Below, piece after piece: positions 1 to 8,016 of a stretch of 33,006 bases of DNA (within the stretch, counting starts at the first letter, position 1; every line of letters begins with the position of its first letter). The stretch covers positions 1 to 33,006 of IMG/VR virus record IMGVR_UViG_3300006927_000034; one strand, written 5' to 3'. Origin of the DNA: a virus. The notes under the pieces were generated by a model. That model searched no databases, was not told the DNA's origin, and saw nothing but the letters and a program-made list of their open reading frames with translations. The position numbers and the translations under genes were made by a program.

Positions 1-182
1 GCTACAAGGGCAGGACTGGTATAAACGAACCTGTCACCCCCAACGAAATTATCTACCACATCTAAATCTAGAAGCTCTACATCGCTTGTTCCATCATCGC
101 GGTAAAACTTATTATCTGACTTCCTGAATACAAGAGTCTTGTAAACATCTTTTATTAAATTTGGTGATGATAAACTTCCCAC
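1..182 (-). CDS. Partial structural-operon gene, product unknown
   Basis: An open frame starts with GTG at 182-180 and stays open to the left edge, so only about 60 N-terminal residues are visible. The start was chosen because AGGAG lies five bases upstream of the GTG, while the overlapping ATG frame closes after nine codons. The visible protein begins MGSLSSPNLIKDVYKTLVFR and is hydrophilic with a DNKFYRDDGT stretch. I do not recognise a domain. It is the last visible gene of the minus-strand virion operon, nine bases after its neighbour, so a tail or other virion component is the natural guess. Confidence 0.6.
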   Translation of the reverse strand, partial: MGSLSSPNLIKDVYKTLVFRKSDNKFYRDDGTSDVELLDLDVVDNFVGGDRFVYTSPALV

Positions 183-190
183 ATTAACTC

Positions 191-406
191 CTAATTATAT
201 AACGGATATTTCTCCGTATACGTCGTTGAAGCACCCTCAGACACGTCCGTATAAGTAGTAGAACTTACCAAAATATCCGAATAGTTACTTGTAAAATCTT
301 CCTCGAGTGTGATTAATAAAGACGTCATTAAGGCATCATTAAAAGCGATACCTATATCATCAAATGATTGTGCAGCAAATCTTCCTCTTTCCCAATGAAG
401 TGCCAT
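191..406 (-). CDS. Small structural-operon protein, unknown
   Basis: This 71-aa protein starts at the ATG at 406-404, whose A is shared with the TAA stop of the upstream gene (TAATG), which implies translational coupling. It is acidic and rich in Ser, Thr and Tyr in its second half, with no membrane segment or cysteines. No family is recognised. Its place after two adaptor-like genes in the virion operon suggests a small head-tail joining or tail protein, but that is context only. Confidence 0.6.
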   Translation of the reverse strand: MALHWERGRFAAQSFDDIGIAFNDALMTSLLITLEEDFTSNYSDILVSSTTYTDVSEGASTTYTEKYPLYN

Positions 407-828
407 TAAAAATCTATGGGACGTATAGATTTAAAAGTCCCACTCCTCCCTCTATAAGCATATTTTCTTCCTCGTTTTATACCAGCTTCAAACTTCTGAC
501 CAAAATACTGTGCTTGTGCAGCACCCGCTGGTTGTCTCTCGTATCCCCATTGAATAGCTTTCTCTACTAAATGTTCGTGAAACTGAGAAGGAATCTCACT
601 TTCCTCACTTTCCCATCCACTATCAGCAGAAGGTTCATTAAAAGCATCAGCTCTCTTATAATAATAAACTGTAACCAGTCTAACTTTATCAGGAGATTCA
701 AATTTATTCTTCCCACTAGTAGTAGGATTATATTTTGCAATACCAATAGAATTCCTCTCAACCCACCACATCCAAGAAGAAGTTTTCCAAGACGCTAAAG
801 CACTTCCTTTTGTTACTGTCGTAGACAT
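406..828 (-). CDS. Putative head-tail adaptor-type protein
   Basis: A 140-aa protein coupled by TAATG to the gene upstream. Its second half, IPSQFHEHLVEKAIQWGYER followed by an AQYFGQKFEAGIKRGRKYA-type helix, resembles the C-terminal part of short phage head-tail adaptor proteins, in which a Pro-x-x-Phe-His helix is followed by a long helix. The first half is Trp- and Tyr-rich with beta-strand character (VRLVTVYYYKR). With the 92-aa and 521-aa proteins next to it, it probably forms the connector beneath the portal. The assignment rests on resemblance and context. Confidence 0.55.
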   Translation of the reverse strand: MSTTVTKGSALASWKTSSWMWWVERNSIGIAKYNPTTSGKNKFESPDKVRLVTVYYYKRADAFNEPSADSGWESEESEIPSQFHEHLVEKAIQWGYERQPAGAAQAQYFGQKFEAGIKRGRKYAYRGRSGTFKSIRPIDF

Positions 829-1106
829 TAAGTCAAATCCCTTATCTGAGGTCTACCTACTAACTTTGGAACTGATTCCTGGTCACCATCATCATTCTCC
901 ACATCTACAGACCATATCTCTAAAATCTTTGTATCTAAGGCGTAATATCTCTGGTCTACAGCTGTATTAAATTGAACTGCAGAATCTAATAATCTCGTCC
1001 TTGCGCTATATTCATCTGAAGCTCTATTGAACATCTTTATAATTTCTTGTGCACCCAAATCAGGATGATGCTGTTGTACTAACTCTACCATTTCTTTTGC
1101 TTTCAT
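828..1106 (-). CDS. Putative short head-tail adaptor protein
   Basis: A 92-aa protein whose ATG overlaps the TGA of the 521-aa gene (ATGA). The pattern is an N-terminal helical segment (MVELVQQHHPDLGAQEIIKM), then NRASDEYSARTRLLDSAVQF, then a strand-rich DQRYYALDTKILEIWSVDV. This is the usual start of phage adaptor proteins: a helix, then 'gq..Y.Lp..i..i..V'. It is much shorter than full adaptors. The missing second part may be supplied by the next gene (140 aa), so the two could be a split adaptor. Confidence 0.55.
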   Translation of the reverse strand: MKAKEMVELVQQHHPDLGAQEIIKMFNRASDEYSARTRLLDSAVQFNTAVDQRYYALDTKILEIWSVDVENDDGDQESVPKLVGRPQIRDLT

Positions 1107-2668
1107 TTCTGCACCCCTACAAACGATGAATTAGCATCAGCTGAGGCTCCTGCATATGGAGCCCAACATCTTTCATACATAGATTGAATATATTGCATCT
1201 GTCCCTGTAGCCACTGATAATCAACTGTATCTTTCTGAATAACAGATTCATAAGAACGAAGTTTTTTCTCTAGATTAGCAGTGAACACCTGAACTTCCTT
1301 ATTTATCAATGCCTGGTATTCTTGAATTTCTGTTGCATATTCTTGAAGTGTGGCTGAATACTCGCTATCCTTAGCTTGAAATTCCGTCATATTCTTCTGG
1401 ATAGTGGCTTGATAAGCGACATTTTCTTTATTGAATTCATTCAATTCATTCTGGATATCTATTGAATATGTTTGCAATGCATTTGCATACTCCGTTGTCC
1501 ACTTCTGAAACTTATGCTGAAGTTCATTATTCGTCCATTCTTGAACTTCTGAATTTACCTGCGCCTGAAATCTGGCAAGTTCTGCCTGAAAAGCCGAAGA
1601 ATCAGTCTGAGTTCTTGATAGCTTCTGTCTATACGATTCGAGATTAACATTAAATTCATTCAAGTTATTTTGTATCTGAGTAGAATATGCCTGCACATAA
1701 GTACTTATCTTTCCTATCTGTGCCTCAGCTAATTCCACATCCTCCTGGTCTTCTATCATATCAGACAACGCTGTAAACCAAGTAGCATAATTTATCCAAT
1801 CTGAATCTGTTCCTGTCGTATCACCTGTCATAGCTGACAAAGTTTCACTCGATTCATCTCCAGCCCCAGAAATAATAGGTCTTGTATAGCTTAATGTATC
1901 CGGTGTACCAGGAGAAGTAATAGACAAAGCAAGAGCTGTAATCTGTGCATTCCCAGAAGTACTTAAATCAAGAGTAGCAATAGAAGGGAATGAAGGGGCT
2001 GTAAAAGTAGGCTTAGAATAAGCTGGTGCGCCACCAAAAGATGCAACAGAACCATAACTTGGTGCATCAGGAGAATTTGGCAGAGACATATTCAGAGACA
2101 AGTCAGTTATAGCATCAAATGCAGTAGCATCTCCATCTAAATCTGACGGCAAAGCCTCACGTAATGCAACCATTTTAGCATGAATTAGATTCGCTGCCAC
2201 CCATAACACAACGTGCTTGTAGAACTCGGAAGGAAAGTACGATATAGACGGAGAAGATGCGTCAGATATCGTTCCGTAGGTGACATGGCTGACCTTGGCT
2301 GACGCCGATGAGGTAGGGTCAGGCTTTACGTAAAGCTTGCCGTTTAATACAAAATACTTTGGGTCAGTACTAGGAGCATAATAAATACTATTTGTATCCG
2401 AAATTTTCCCTCTCCATTGATTTTTTATTGGCGTAGCTCTTCTATCATCTCGTTGAACATCCAAAACTCTTCCATTCGCAGTAACATCGAAACCACTTCC
2501 ACTAGTTACTGATGTCTCTAAAGAGAACATATCTAACAAATCTTTATTTATCTGCTCTGCCTGAGTAACAATAGTCTTTACTCCATCAATTAACCACTGA
2601 GCTATCTCAGAAGAATAACCACTGGTACCCCCAGCATAATAACCAATCTGGTCTGTAAAGCTAGCCAT
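1103..2668 (-). CDS. Large coiled-coil virion protein, connector-like N-terminus
   Basis: A 521-aa protein. Residues 1-190 are globular with strands (KYFVLNGKLYVKPDP, VSHVTYGTISD) and a helix PSEFYKHVVLWVAANLIHA, resembling podovirus head-tail connector proteins. Residues of about 190-290 are Ser/Pro/Thr-rich. From about 300 to 500 there is a long coiled coil built from imperfect repeats of the type Y-x-x-x-I-Q-N-x-L-N-E-F-N and Q-x-x-L-x-x-Y, rich in Gln and Glu. Such rods fit a tail shaft or a protein spanning connector and tail. It starts by TAATG overlap with the 47-aa gene and ends in an ATGA overlap with the 92-aa gene. Confidence 0.65.
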   Translation of the reverse strand: MASFTDQIGYYAGGTSGYSSEIAQWLIDGVKTIVTQAEQINKDLLDMFSLETSVTSGSGFDVTANGRVLDVQRDDRRATPIKNQWRGKISDTNSIYYAPSTDPKYFVLNGKLYVKPDPTSSASAKVSHVTYGTISDASSPSISYFPSEFYKHVVLWVAANLIHAKMVALREALPSDLDGDATAFDAITDLSLNMSLPNSPDAPSYGSVASFGGAPAYSKPTFTAPSFPSIATLDLSTSGNAQITALALSITSPGTPDTLSYTRPIISGAGDESSETLSAMTGDTTGTDSDWINYATWFTALSDMIEDQEDVELAEAQIGKISTYVQAYSTQIQNNLNEFNVNLESYRQKLSRTQTDSSAFQAELARFQAQVNSEVQEWTNNELQHKFQKWTTEYANALQTYSIDIQNELNEFNKENVAYQATIQKNMTEFQAKDSEYSATLQEYATEIQEYQALINKEVQVFTANLEKKLRSYESVIQKDTVDYQWLQGQMQYIQSMYERCWAPYAGASADANSSFVGVQK

Positions 2669-2811
2669 TATTTCTTTTTGGGATAGCGCTTCTTCTTAGC
2701 TGGACTCTTTTTACTTTTCATATTCTGGGTCCTCCTACTGTTATCGTTATTTTCTTCCTTGCCTGATTGCCAAGAACCACCAATACCGACACTTGTCACC
2801 ATACCAGCCAT
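2668..2811 (-). CDS. 47-aa Lys-rich small protein
   Basis: A short frame begins MAGMVTSVGIGGSWQSGKEE and ends in a strongly basic tail (KSKKSPAKKKRYPKKK). It fills the gap between the decoration-like gene and the 521-aa gene: its ATG lies two bases after the upstream TAG, and its TAA overlaps the next ATG (TAATG). This perfect packing is the main evidence that it is expressed. The Gly-rich N-terminus plus poly-Lys tail could bind DNA or capsid, but no family is recognised. The upstream ribosome binding site is weak, so translation probably depends on coupling. Confidence 0.6.
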   Translation of the reverse strand: MAGMVTSVGIGGSWQSGKEENNDNSRRTQNMKSKKSPAKKKRYPKKK

Positions 2812-2813
2812 GA

Positions 2814-3338
2814 CTAATCTTTTAAGATACCAATCTTCATTTTCATATTAGTAGTAGCAGTTGCTACCCAGTTTCCACCACTTCTATTCACTACGTGACA
2901 ATATAGACTTGTAGAACCAGATGCTCCATGTACAGCTAACTGAATATTAGACTTAGTGCCTAACTTAGCATCAGCCATATCAGCCCAATCACCTGCCGCA
3001 ACATTTACATGACCAACAAAATTAGCAAAAACTGCATCAAGGTCGGATACATCTTCACCTATTGACTTCCCCTCATCCTGCGTAATCGCATCGTCTGTAG
3101 TTGAGAAGAAAATGTCAACTGCAGGCCCTATAACTACTTCATCCAATAATACTATTGACTGAATCAGTGAACTGCCACCATTTGTTGAAAATGCATACGG
3201 TATTTCAATGCTTTGAGCTAAGACCTTATTGTCGCCTATTGTCTCGGCATCAGTAGTAAGGGTAACTGTAATTACATCCAACTCCCTCTTGTTGTCCCTC
3301 TCTTGGGAAGAATACTTATGTAAATTCGTTTGTGCCAT
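2814..3338 (-). CDS. Putative capsid decoration/structural protein
   Basis: A 174-aa protein directly downstream of the major capsid gene, with a good AAAGGAG upstream of its ATG. It is predicted mostly beta (DVITVTLTTDAETI, IQSIVLLDEVVIGPAVDIFF, NMKMKIGILKD), with few charged helices and many Ser/Thr/Gly. Head decoration or stabilising proteins commonly follow the capsid gene and look like this, so I infer that role. No specific family is recognised. It could instead be a tail-tube-like or spike component. Confidence 0.6.
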   Translation of the reverse strand: MAQTNLHKYSSQERDNKRELDVITVTLTTDAETIGDNKVLAQSIEIPYAFSTNGGSSLIQSIVLLDEVVIGPAVDIFFSTTDDAITQDEGKSIGEDVSDLDAVFANFVGHVNVAAGDWADMADAKLGTKSNIQLAVHGASGSTSLYCHVVNRSGGNWVATATTNMKMKIGILKD

Positions 3339-3362
3339 TTCTCGTTATCTCCTTTAGGGATT

Positions 3363-3383
3363 CGGGGGGCCTTTGGCCCCCCG
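3363..3383 (-). promoter_or_regulatory. GC-rich hairpin after the capsid gene
   Basis: A perfect inverted repeat, GGGGGGCC at 3364-3371 and GGCCCCCC at 3375-3382 with a three-base loop, plus one further C-G pair outside. It lies between the stop of the major capsid gene and the ribosome binding site of the next gene. There is no U-tract on the minus strand after it, so it is not a standard intrinsic terminator. A 3' stability element or partial attenuator that keeps capsid mRNA more abundant than downstream mRNA is likely. Confidence 0.65.
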
Positions 3384-3396
3384 CCCTATGCTAGTA

Positions 3397-4803
3397 TTAG
3401 CTAAACTTCAGAATACAATGTGTTTCTGGAAGACTAACTTCTAGACCGCCTTCGGTTAGAACCATGTCTTTCCGTCCATCAACATTATTGTTCTGAACGT
3501 TAGTGATGATATGTGTATCCCTAGAAACGCCATTCGCCGAAAGTGGGCGATATGCTACGTTTTTAAGGTCAACCATCACAGAGTAATCTTCCCAGACATT
3601 CCGGAACATCGGCTCCTGAACAAAATGAAGTCTGCCATAAATAGTATTTATAGTAGACACATCATGTCCAAAAGCACCCTTAACGTTCTGGATATCTACG
3701 CCATAAGGATTACTCCCACCGGATGTGGTCACTGTGTGACCCAATCCAGCTGTGTTACCAATGAATGAACTCGAACCTAGTTTATTCAACCAAGAAATTA
3801 TCTTTCTTGATGCTAGGACAAGTTTATCTCCACTGTTACCTGACTCTGGAGCAAATACATCCTCCATCGCGTCAATGAAATCGTCATACGTAGAAGAAGC
3901 GTATGTGAAAGATTTTATCTTTCCATAAACTTCTGTGTAAGGAACGATTCCCCATGAGCGACGGACGGGTCCAGTTGCTGTCGAGTCGTCTGTACCAACG
4001 CCAAATAGCATTGCATGCTCTAGGTCCATTTTATGTTCCATGAGCTTCTCTTGCCAAACACGTTTATATTCGTTGCCTACGCCACGATATCGTGTTGCCA
4101 GAGCAGTACCAGAAAAGAGAGGAATAGCTGTCTTAAAAATCTGACAGTATCCTTCCCTATCGTAGAATTCGTCTTTCCATCCTTCTGGGTCGTTACTACC
4201 CTCAGCAAAAGCTGAACCTACAACCTGACCTTTAGCATCTGCAAGAATCCTGATTTTACCAGCATTCGCAGGTGTAACCGCACCAGTAGCTTGCTGAATA
4301 AGCTTCAAGAAAGTAAGCTGTACTCCAGCCTTATCAGCTGCGGATGCGATGTCTGGGTCAGCAGCTATTTTATAATAAGCTGTAAACCCGGTTGCATAGG
4401 TAGAACCATCTGATGCATAAGATGCAGCGATGGCTACGACCTGGTTGTTAAGAAGAAACAGCGGCTGTACAGCAGTTGTTACTGTTCGTCCGTACTTATC
4501 GTACAAACAATCAACTTGCAACTTTGCACCAGAACCTTGGTCCCACGTACTGCTATAAGCAGCAGAGGTGAGTTGAGCTTGGGCCTCAAAGTTTCTGCGC
4601 TGCCATTGATGACGCCTTTCTAAGAACTTAAAAACAGGGTCATCTGTTGGCTTCTTAGCAACTTTGGAAAGATAGACGAAAAACGGGGACTGCTGAGGAG
4701 CAAGTTCAGGAAGCCTCTCCCCGAAGTTATACATTCTTCGGGAATGGTCAACGGAACTAGATTGCATTGAGCCACCAGCGCCGATGCTGTATTGATTAGC
4801 CAT
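3397..4803 (-). CDS. Major capsid protein
   Basis: A 468-aa protein with GAGGAG upstream of the ATG, placed immediately after the scaffold-like gene in the order terminase-portal-scaffold-capsid. The N-terminal segment FGERLPELAPQQSPFFVYLS, then KKPTDDPVFKFLERRHQWQR, matches a pattern I associate with capsid proteins of environmental podoviruses. It has alternating strands and helices and no signal peptide. It should form the icosahedral shell by an HK97-type fold; the fold is inferred from position and size, not from a catalytic motif. A GC-rich hairpin follows the stop. Confidence 0.85.
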   Translation of the reverse strand: MANQYSIGAGGSMQSSSVDHSRRMYNFGERLPELAPQQSPFFVYLSKVAKKPTDDPVFKFLERRHQWQRRNFEAQAQLTSAAYSSTWDQGSGAKLQVDCLYDKYGRTVTTAVQPLFLLNNQVVAIAASYASDGSTYATGFTAYYKIAADPDIASAADKAGVQLTFLKLIQQATGAVTPANAGKIRILADAKGQVVGSAFAEGSNDPEGWKDEFYDREGYCQIFKTAIPLFSGTALATRYRGVGNEYKRVWQEKLMEHKMDLEHAMLFGVGTDDSTATGPVRRSWGIVPYTEVYGKIKSFTYASSTYDDFIDAMEDVFAPESGNSGDKLVLASRKIISWLNKLGSSSFIGNTAGLGHTVTTSGGSNPYGVDIQNVKGAFGHDVSTINTIYGRLHFVQEPMFRNVWEDYSVMVDLKNVAYRPLSANGVSRDTHIITNVQNNNVDGRKDMVLTEGGLEVSLPETHCILKFS

Positions 4804-4829
4804 CGTGGTATCTCCTCGTCATCTGTTGT

Positions 4830-5801
4830 TTACGTCCAAGGATTCGTATCTTCGTAGTCTTTGATGATAGAATCCATTATCCTATCCGAATCCGTTTTGG
4901 AATCAACACCCACATTCTGTGAGGGAAGTACTCCCATCGGACTCGGCACTTGTTGCGCCCTCTTGGCCTGCTGAAAATCCGGACTCGGTTGAGCCTGCGG
5001 AGGGGCAGCAGGGGGAGGCGGGGGAGTTTCTAGATTATTATCTAGTGTGTATAACCTCCAAAGGTTATCAATCGTGAGACTATTGGGGTCAGACATCTTC
5101 GACACAAAATCCTGAGCAACGTTATCATTAACATTGTAAGAACTCTTAACCTGATTAGCAACGCTATCAAGCTGTTGGCTATACTGTTGCTCTGCCTCTC
5201 TGCGCTGAATATCTTCTACCTGCTTTCGCCGGATAGCTTCATTTTCAGCCTGCATAGAAGCAGTTGTATACTCCATGTGAAGACTATTGTATTCATCCAT
5301 ATCGTCGCGCCACGATTCCACATCATCGAGATATTTTGCACTCTCTGAGCTAGAATCTGTATACGCTTCCTCACGAGAAAAACCACTAGGTCTCTGTGGC
5401 TTTCCAGGGGCCGGGGGGAATTCTTCCCGTGCCGGTTCCTGTTCTTGCTGAGCCTGTTGCTGAATCCCGCCTTGATTCTGAAGAACTTGACTTAACTGTT
5501 GCTGGGTAGTTTGAAACTGCCCCTGCAAACTATCATAGTCATTCTTTAGTTTATCATGTTGAGACTGCCAGTACTCATACCTTACCTCTTCGTTACCACT
5601 CTGAGGTGGGGTACCTGGTTCCATTGGTCTTTCGGGGGTTGAGTCGGTTACGACTGCCTTTTCCTCTGGTACGGCGAATGCTCGGTCCCCCTGGACCGTA
5701 GCATCATCGCCCAAGATGATTTCATCTATATCAGAGTCCTGCACAGAATCTATCGCTTGGATATTTTCTATAACTGCAGGAGTATCTGTTCTTTCATCCA
5801 T
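4830..5801 (-). CDS. Putative capsid scaffold protein
   Basis: A 323-aa, acidic, low-complexity protein. It has an acidic N-terminus (about 1-60), a Gln-rich coiled coil at about 75-125, a Pro-rich linker, a second helical Gln/Glu-rich part at about 165-225 and a Pro/Ala-rich stretch (PPPPPAAPPQ) at about 260-275. This build and its place between portal and capsid genes are typical of scaffolding proteins, which fill the procapsid and leave before or during packaging. No protease motif is evident. Confidence 0.75.
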   Translation of the reverse strand: MDERTDTPAVIENIQAIDSVQDSDIDEIILGDDATVQGDRAFAVPEEKAVVTDSTPERPMEPGTPPQSGNEEVRYEYWQSQHDKLKNDYDSLQGQFQTTQQQLSQVLQNQGGIQQQAQQEQEPAREEFPPAPGKPQRPSGFSREEAYTDSSSESAKYLDDVESWRDDMDEYNSLHMEYTTASMQAENEAIRRKQVEDIQRREAEQQYSQQLDSVANQVKSSYNVNDNVAQDFVSKMSDPNSLTIDNLWRLYTLDNNLETPPPPPAAPPQAQPSPDFQQAKRAQQVPSPMGVLPSQNVGVDSKTDSDRIMDSIIKDYEDTNPWT

Positions 5802-5814
5802 CTATCTTTGACTC

Positions 5815-8001
5815 CTATTTTGGCGAGCTGCCCCGTCGGGACTTGGGGGGTAAACTCTCTGTTTTAGCTTCTTTGGCGGCCTCTCGGACCTCCTTTTGAA
5901 CTTGTCCCACTGCGTCATCAAGTCTTCGCTCAAATACTGTTCCAGCGGCTTTTGCCTTCGTGGAAGTAGAGTCCAAGTTGGACTTGAATTTTTCTAATTC
6001 AGCTCTCTGCTTAGCATGATATACCTCACGCTCTCTAGTTTGCAGGTCGCCTTGTAAGTTTTTAATAGTTTCAGAAGCCTGCTCTAACTGTCGGGCTAAT
6101 TTAGCAACTACATCTGTTCTTTGCAATACACCCTCCATGTCAAAGACCTCTGTTTTCTTTAATACTTCTTGTTTATCAATAATACCTTTTTCGTAGGCAT
6201 CCATGTACATATCTAACTGAGCCATTCTGTTCGTTGGGAGGGTAGAACCAGTAACAACTACAACATCATATTTACCAATAGCTATATTATTCTCTATAGC
6301 CGATATTTCTCCTGTTTTACTATCAAAAAGTTTCTTATTGACAGCATATTCAGTCATTGAGTTATTAGGCTGAAGAAGTCTTATAATCTTTTCCTGCGTA
6401 TACAACTGCTGCATATACGGTATAGCGATATTACACAATCTATTTAATCCTGATTCTATATCCATCTGCTTAGATTTTATCTTCCTCTGTCCGAATTCAT
6501 CTAAACTTACTGTTGCCTTATAAGTATGAGGTGCAGCTTGAGAATTACCCATCATTAGCTCATACAACCCCATTTGATGGTCTATATCACTTTTCGCAAC
6601 CTTTTCATTCTGATATAATTCGTTTGGTAAGGGAGTTGGCTGAACTGGCTGAGGAGGGCCTTGGTCAAAATCAACTTCAATAGCAATACCAGGCTGTGAC
6701 CACTTCTGTTCAAACTCTCTCATATCCACAGAGCCTGAAGGAACTAAAATCTTTGTATTCGTACTAGTAGTAGCATGAGCTATAATTAAAGACCGAGTCT
6801 TATTTATATACTCTTGCATACCTTTTACCATTCTAACATCTGAGAGAGGAAAAGGGGTTCTAGTGTGCATATTCATAAAGAAAACAAGAGGATAATGAGA
6901 AGTAGGAAGCATACGTTGATAAAGCAATGCATCACCCATAATAACGCAAACATGAACTCTCTCTGTAGGAGTGGTAACAACCTCTATCTCCCCAGCCTCT
7001 AGTAGCTCACTATACTTAAGTTCCTGCACATCTGGAGCGGGAGGGACCTCTCCTCCCTCTGCCTCTGCAACCTCGACAGCCCTGGCATAATGCTTATGCA
7101 TGACTTGAATAGCCTTACTAGCCATGTCAGGATTTGTTATAATTTGTCCCTGTACTCTCCAAGCAGGCCGCTCCACATACTCGTTAAAATCATCTTCTTC
7201 TAACAAGTCCTCCTTTCCACTAAACTTTTCAAATACTCTATAATGGTCTACTCTTTCTTTGTAATAACGTTCATAACCCCGAATATATTCTGATGATTCA
7301 CCAAATGTTACACCCGTGTCTATATCCTCTGGAAAAGTAAGCTCCCCATCATCCTGTCGAGTAGTTTGCGGTCTATCTGACATGAAATCCTCAGACTGCG
7401 CATTTTTTATAGCTTTCTCGTACATAGGATAAAGTTTTGCAGCCTGTTCTTTAGTGTATAAACGAGAAATTAGGATATTCTCCGCATCATCACAAAATCT
7501 ATCTCTTGCGTTCGGGTCTATGTATACATCAAGAGGGTCGATATCCTTTAACTTCACTTCTCCCTTACCCATGTCGGCAAGAGGGTCTTGATAAACAAGA
7601 GCGCACCCCATTCCGATTACATAATAATCATCAATAACATTCCTCAATACCTGGTCCCCATCAGAACCTTGCCATATATACTCTAACAGGCCATTCATTA
7701 CTTGAGCAACCTTGTTATCGCTATCTTCTCTGGGGGAAACACGAAAAGAAGGCTTGTTAGCAGTTAAAAGAGCCTTTGCAGCTTCAACAGCAGGATGAAT
7801 CCTATTTACCACTATTGCAGCTTGACCCCTCTCTTCGAGTGTCTGACGCTGTTGTTTTGTCCATTGTCTTCCCAGGCGAAACTCTCTATCTTCTTGAGCA
7901 TGATGCGCCCAAGTATCTCGCTTCTGAGAATATGTTTTAAAAAGCCGGTGCGTGTCCTCGACCTTTCCTTTTTTGGACTTCTTCTTCTTAGAATAAGCCA
8001 T
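5815..8001 (-). CDS. Portal protein, P22-like
   Basis: A 728-aa protein, close to the length of the phage P22 portal (about 725 aa). Residues 20-130 carry the pattern I associate with that family: a helical N-terminus, a WTKQQRQTLEERGQAAIVVN segment, then a PSFRVSPREDSDNKVAQVMN-type strand and helix, and IDPLDVYIDPNA at about 170. The last ~100 residues form a charged coiled coil ending in a basic tail, as expected for a barrel-like extension. It forms the dodecameric DNA gate at one capsid vertex and docks the terminase. It begins 15 bases after the terminase stop. Confidence 0.9.
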   Translation of the reverse strand: MAYSKKKKSKKGKVEDTHRLFKTYSQKRDTWAHHAQEDREFRLGRQWTKQQRQTLEERGQAAIVVNRIHPAVEAAKALLTANKPSFRVSPREDSDNKVAQVMNGLLEYIWQGSDGDQVLRNVIDDYYVIGMGCALVYQDPLADMGKGEVKLKDIDPLDVYIDPNARDRFCDDAENILISRLYTKEQAAKLYPMYEKAIKNAQSEDFMSDRPQTTRQDDGELTFPEDIDTGVTFGESSEYIRGYERYYKERVDHYRVFEKFSGKEDLLEEDDFNEYVERPAWRVQGQIITNPDMASKAIQVMHKHYARAVEVAEAEGGEVPPAPDVQELKYSELLEAGEIEVVTTPTERVHVCVIMGDALLYQRMLPTSHYPLVFFMNMHTRTPFPLSDVRMVKGMQEYINKTRSLIIAHATTSTNTKILVPSGSVDMREFEQKWSQPGIAIEVDFDQGPPQPVQPTPLPNELYQNEKVAKSDIDHQMGLYELMMGNSQAAPHTYKATVSLDEFGQRKIKSKQMDIESGLNRLCNIAIPYMQQLYTQEKIIRLLQPNNSMTEYAVNKKLFDSKTGEISAIENNIAIGKYDVVVVTGSTLPTNRMAQLDMYMDAYEKGIIDKQEVLKKTEVFDMEGVLQRTDVVAKLARQLEQASETIKNLQGDLQTREREVYHAKQRAELEKFKSNLDSTSTKAKAAGTVFERRLDDAVGQVQKEVREAAKEAKTESLPPKSRRGSSPK

Positions 8002-8016
8002 TGTATAAATTTACCA

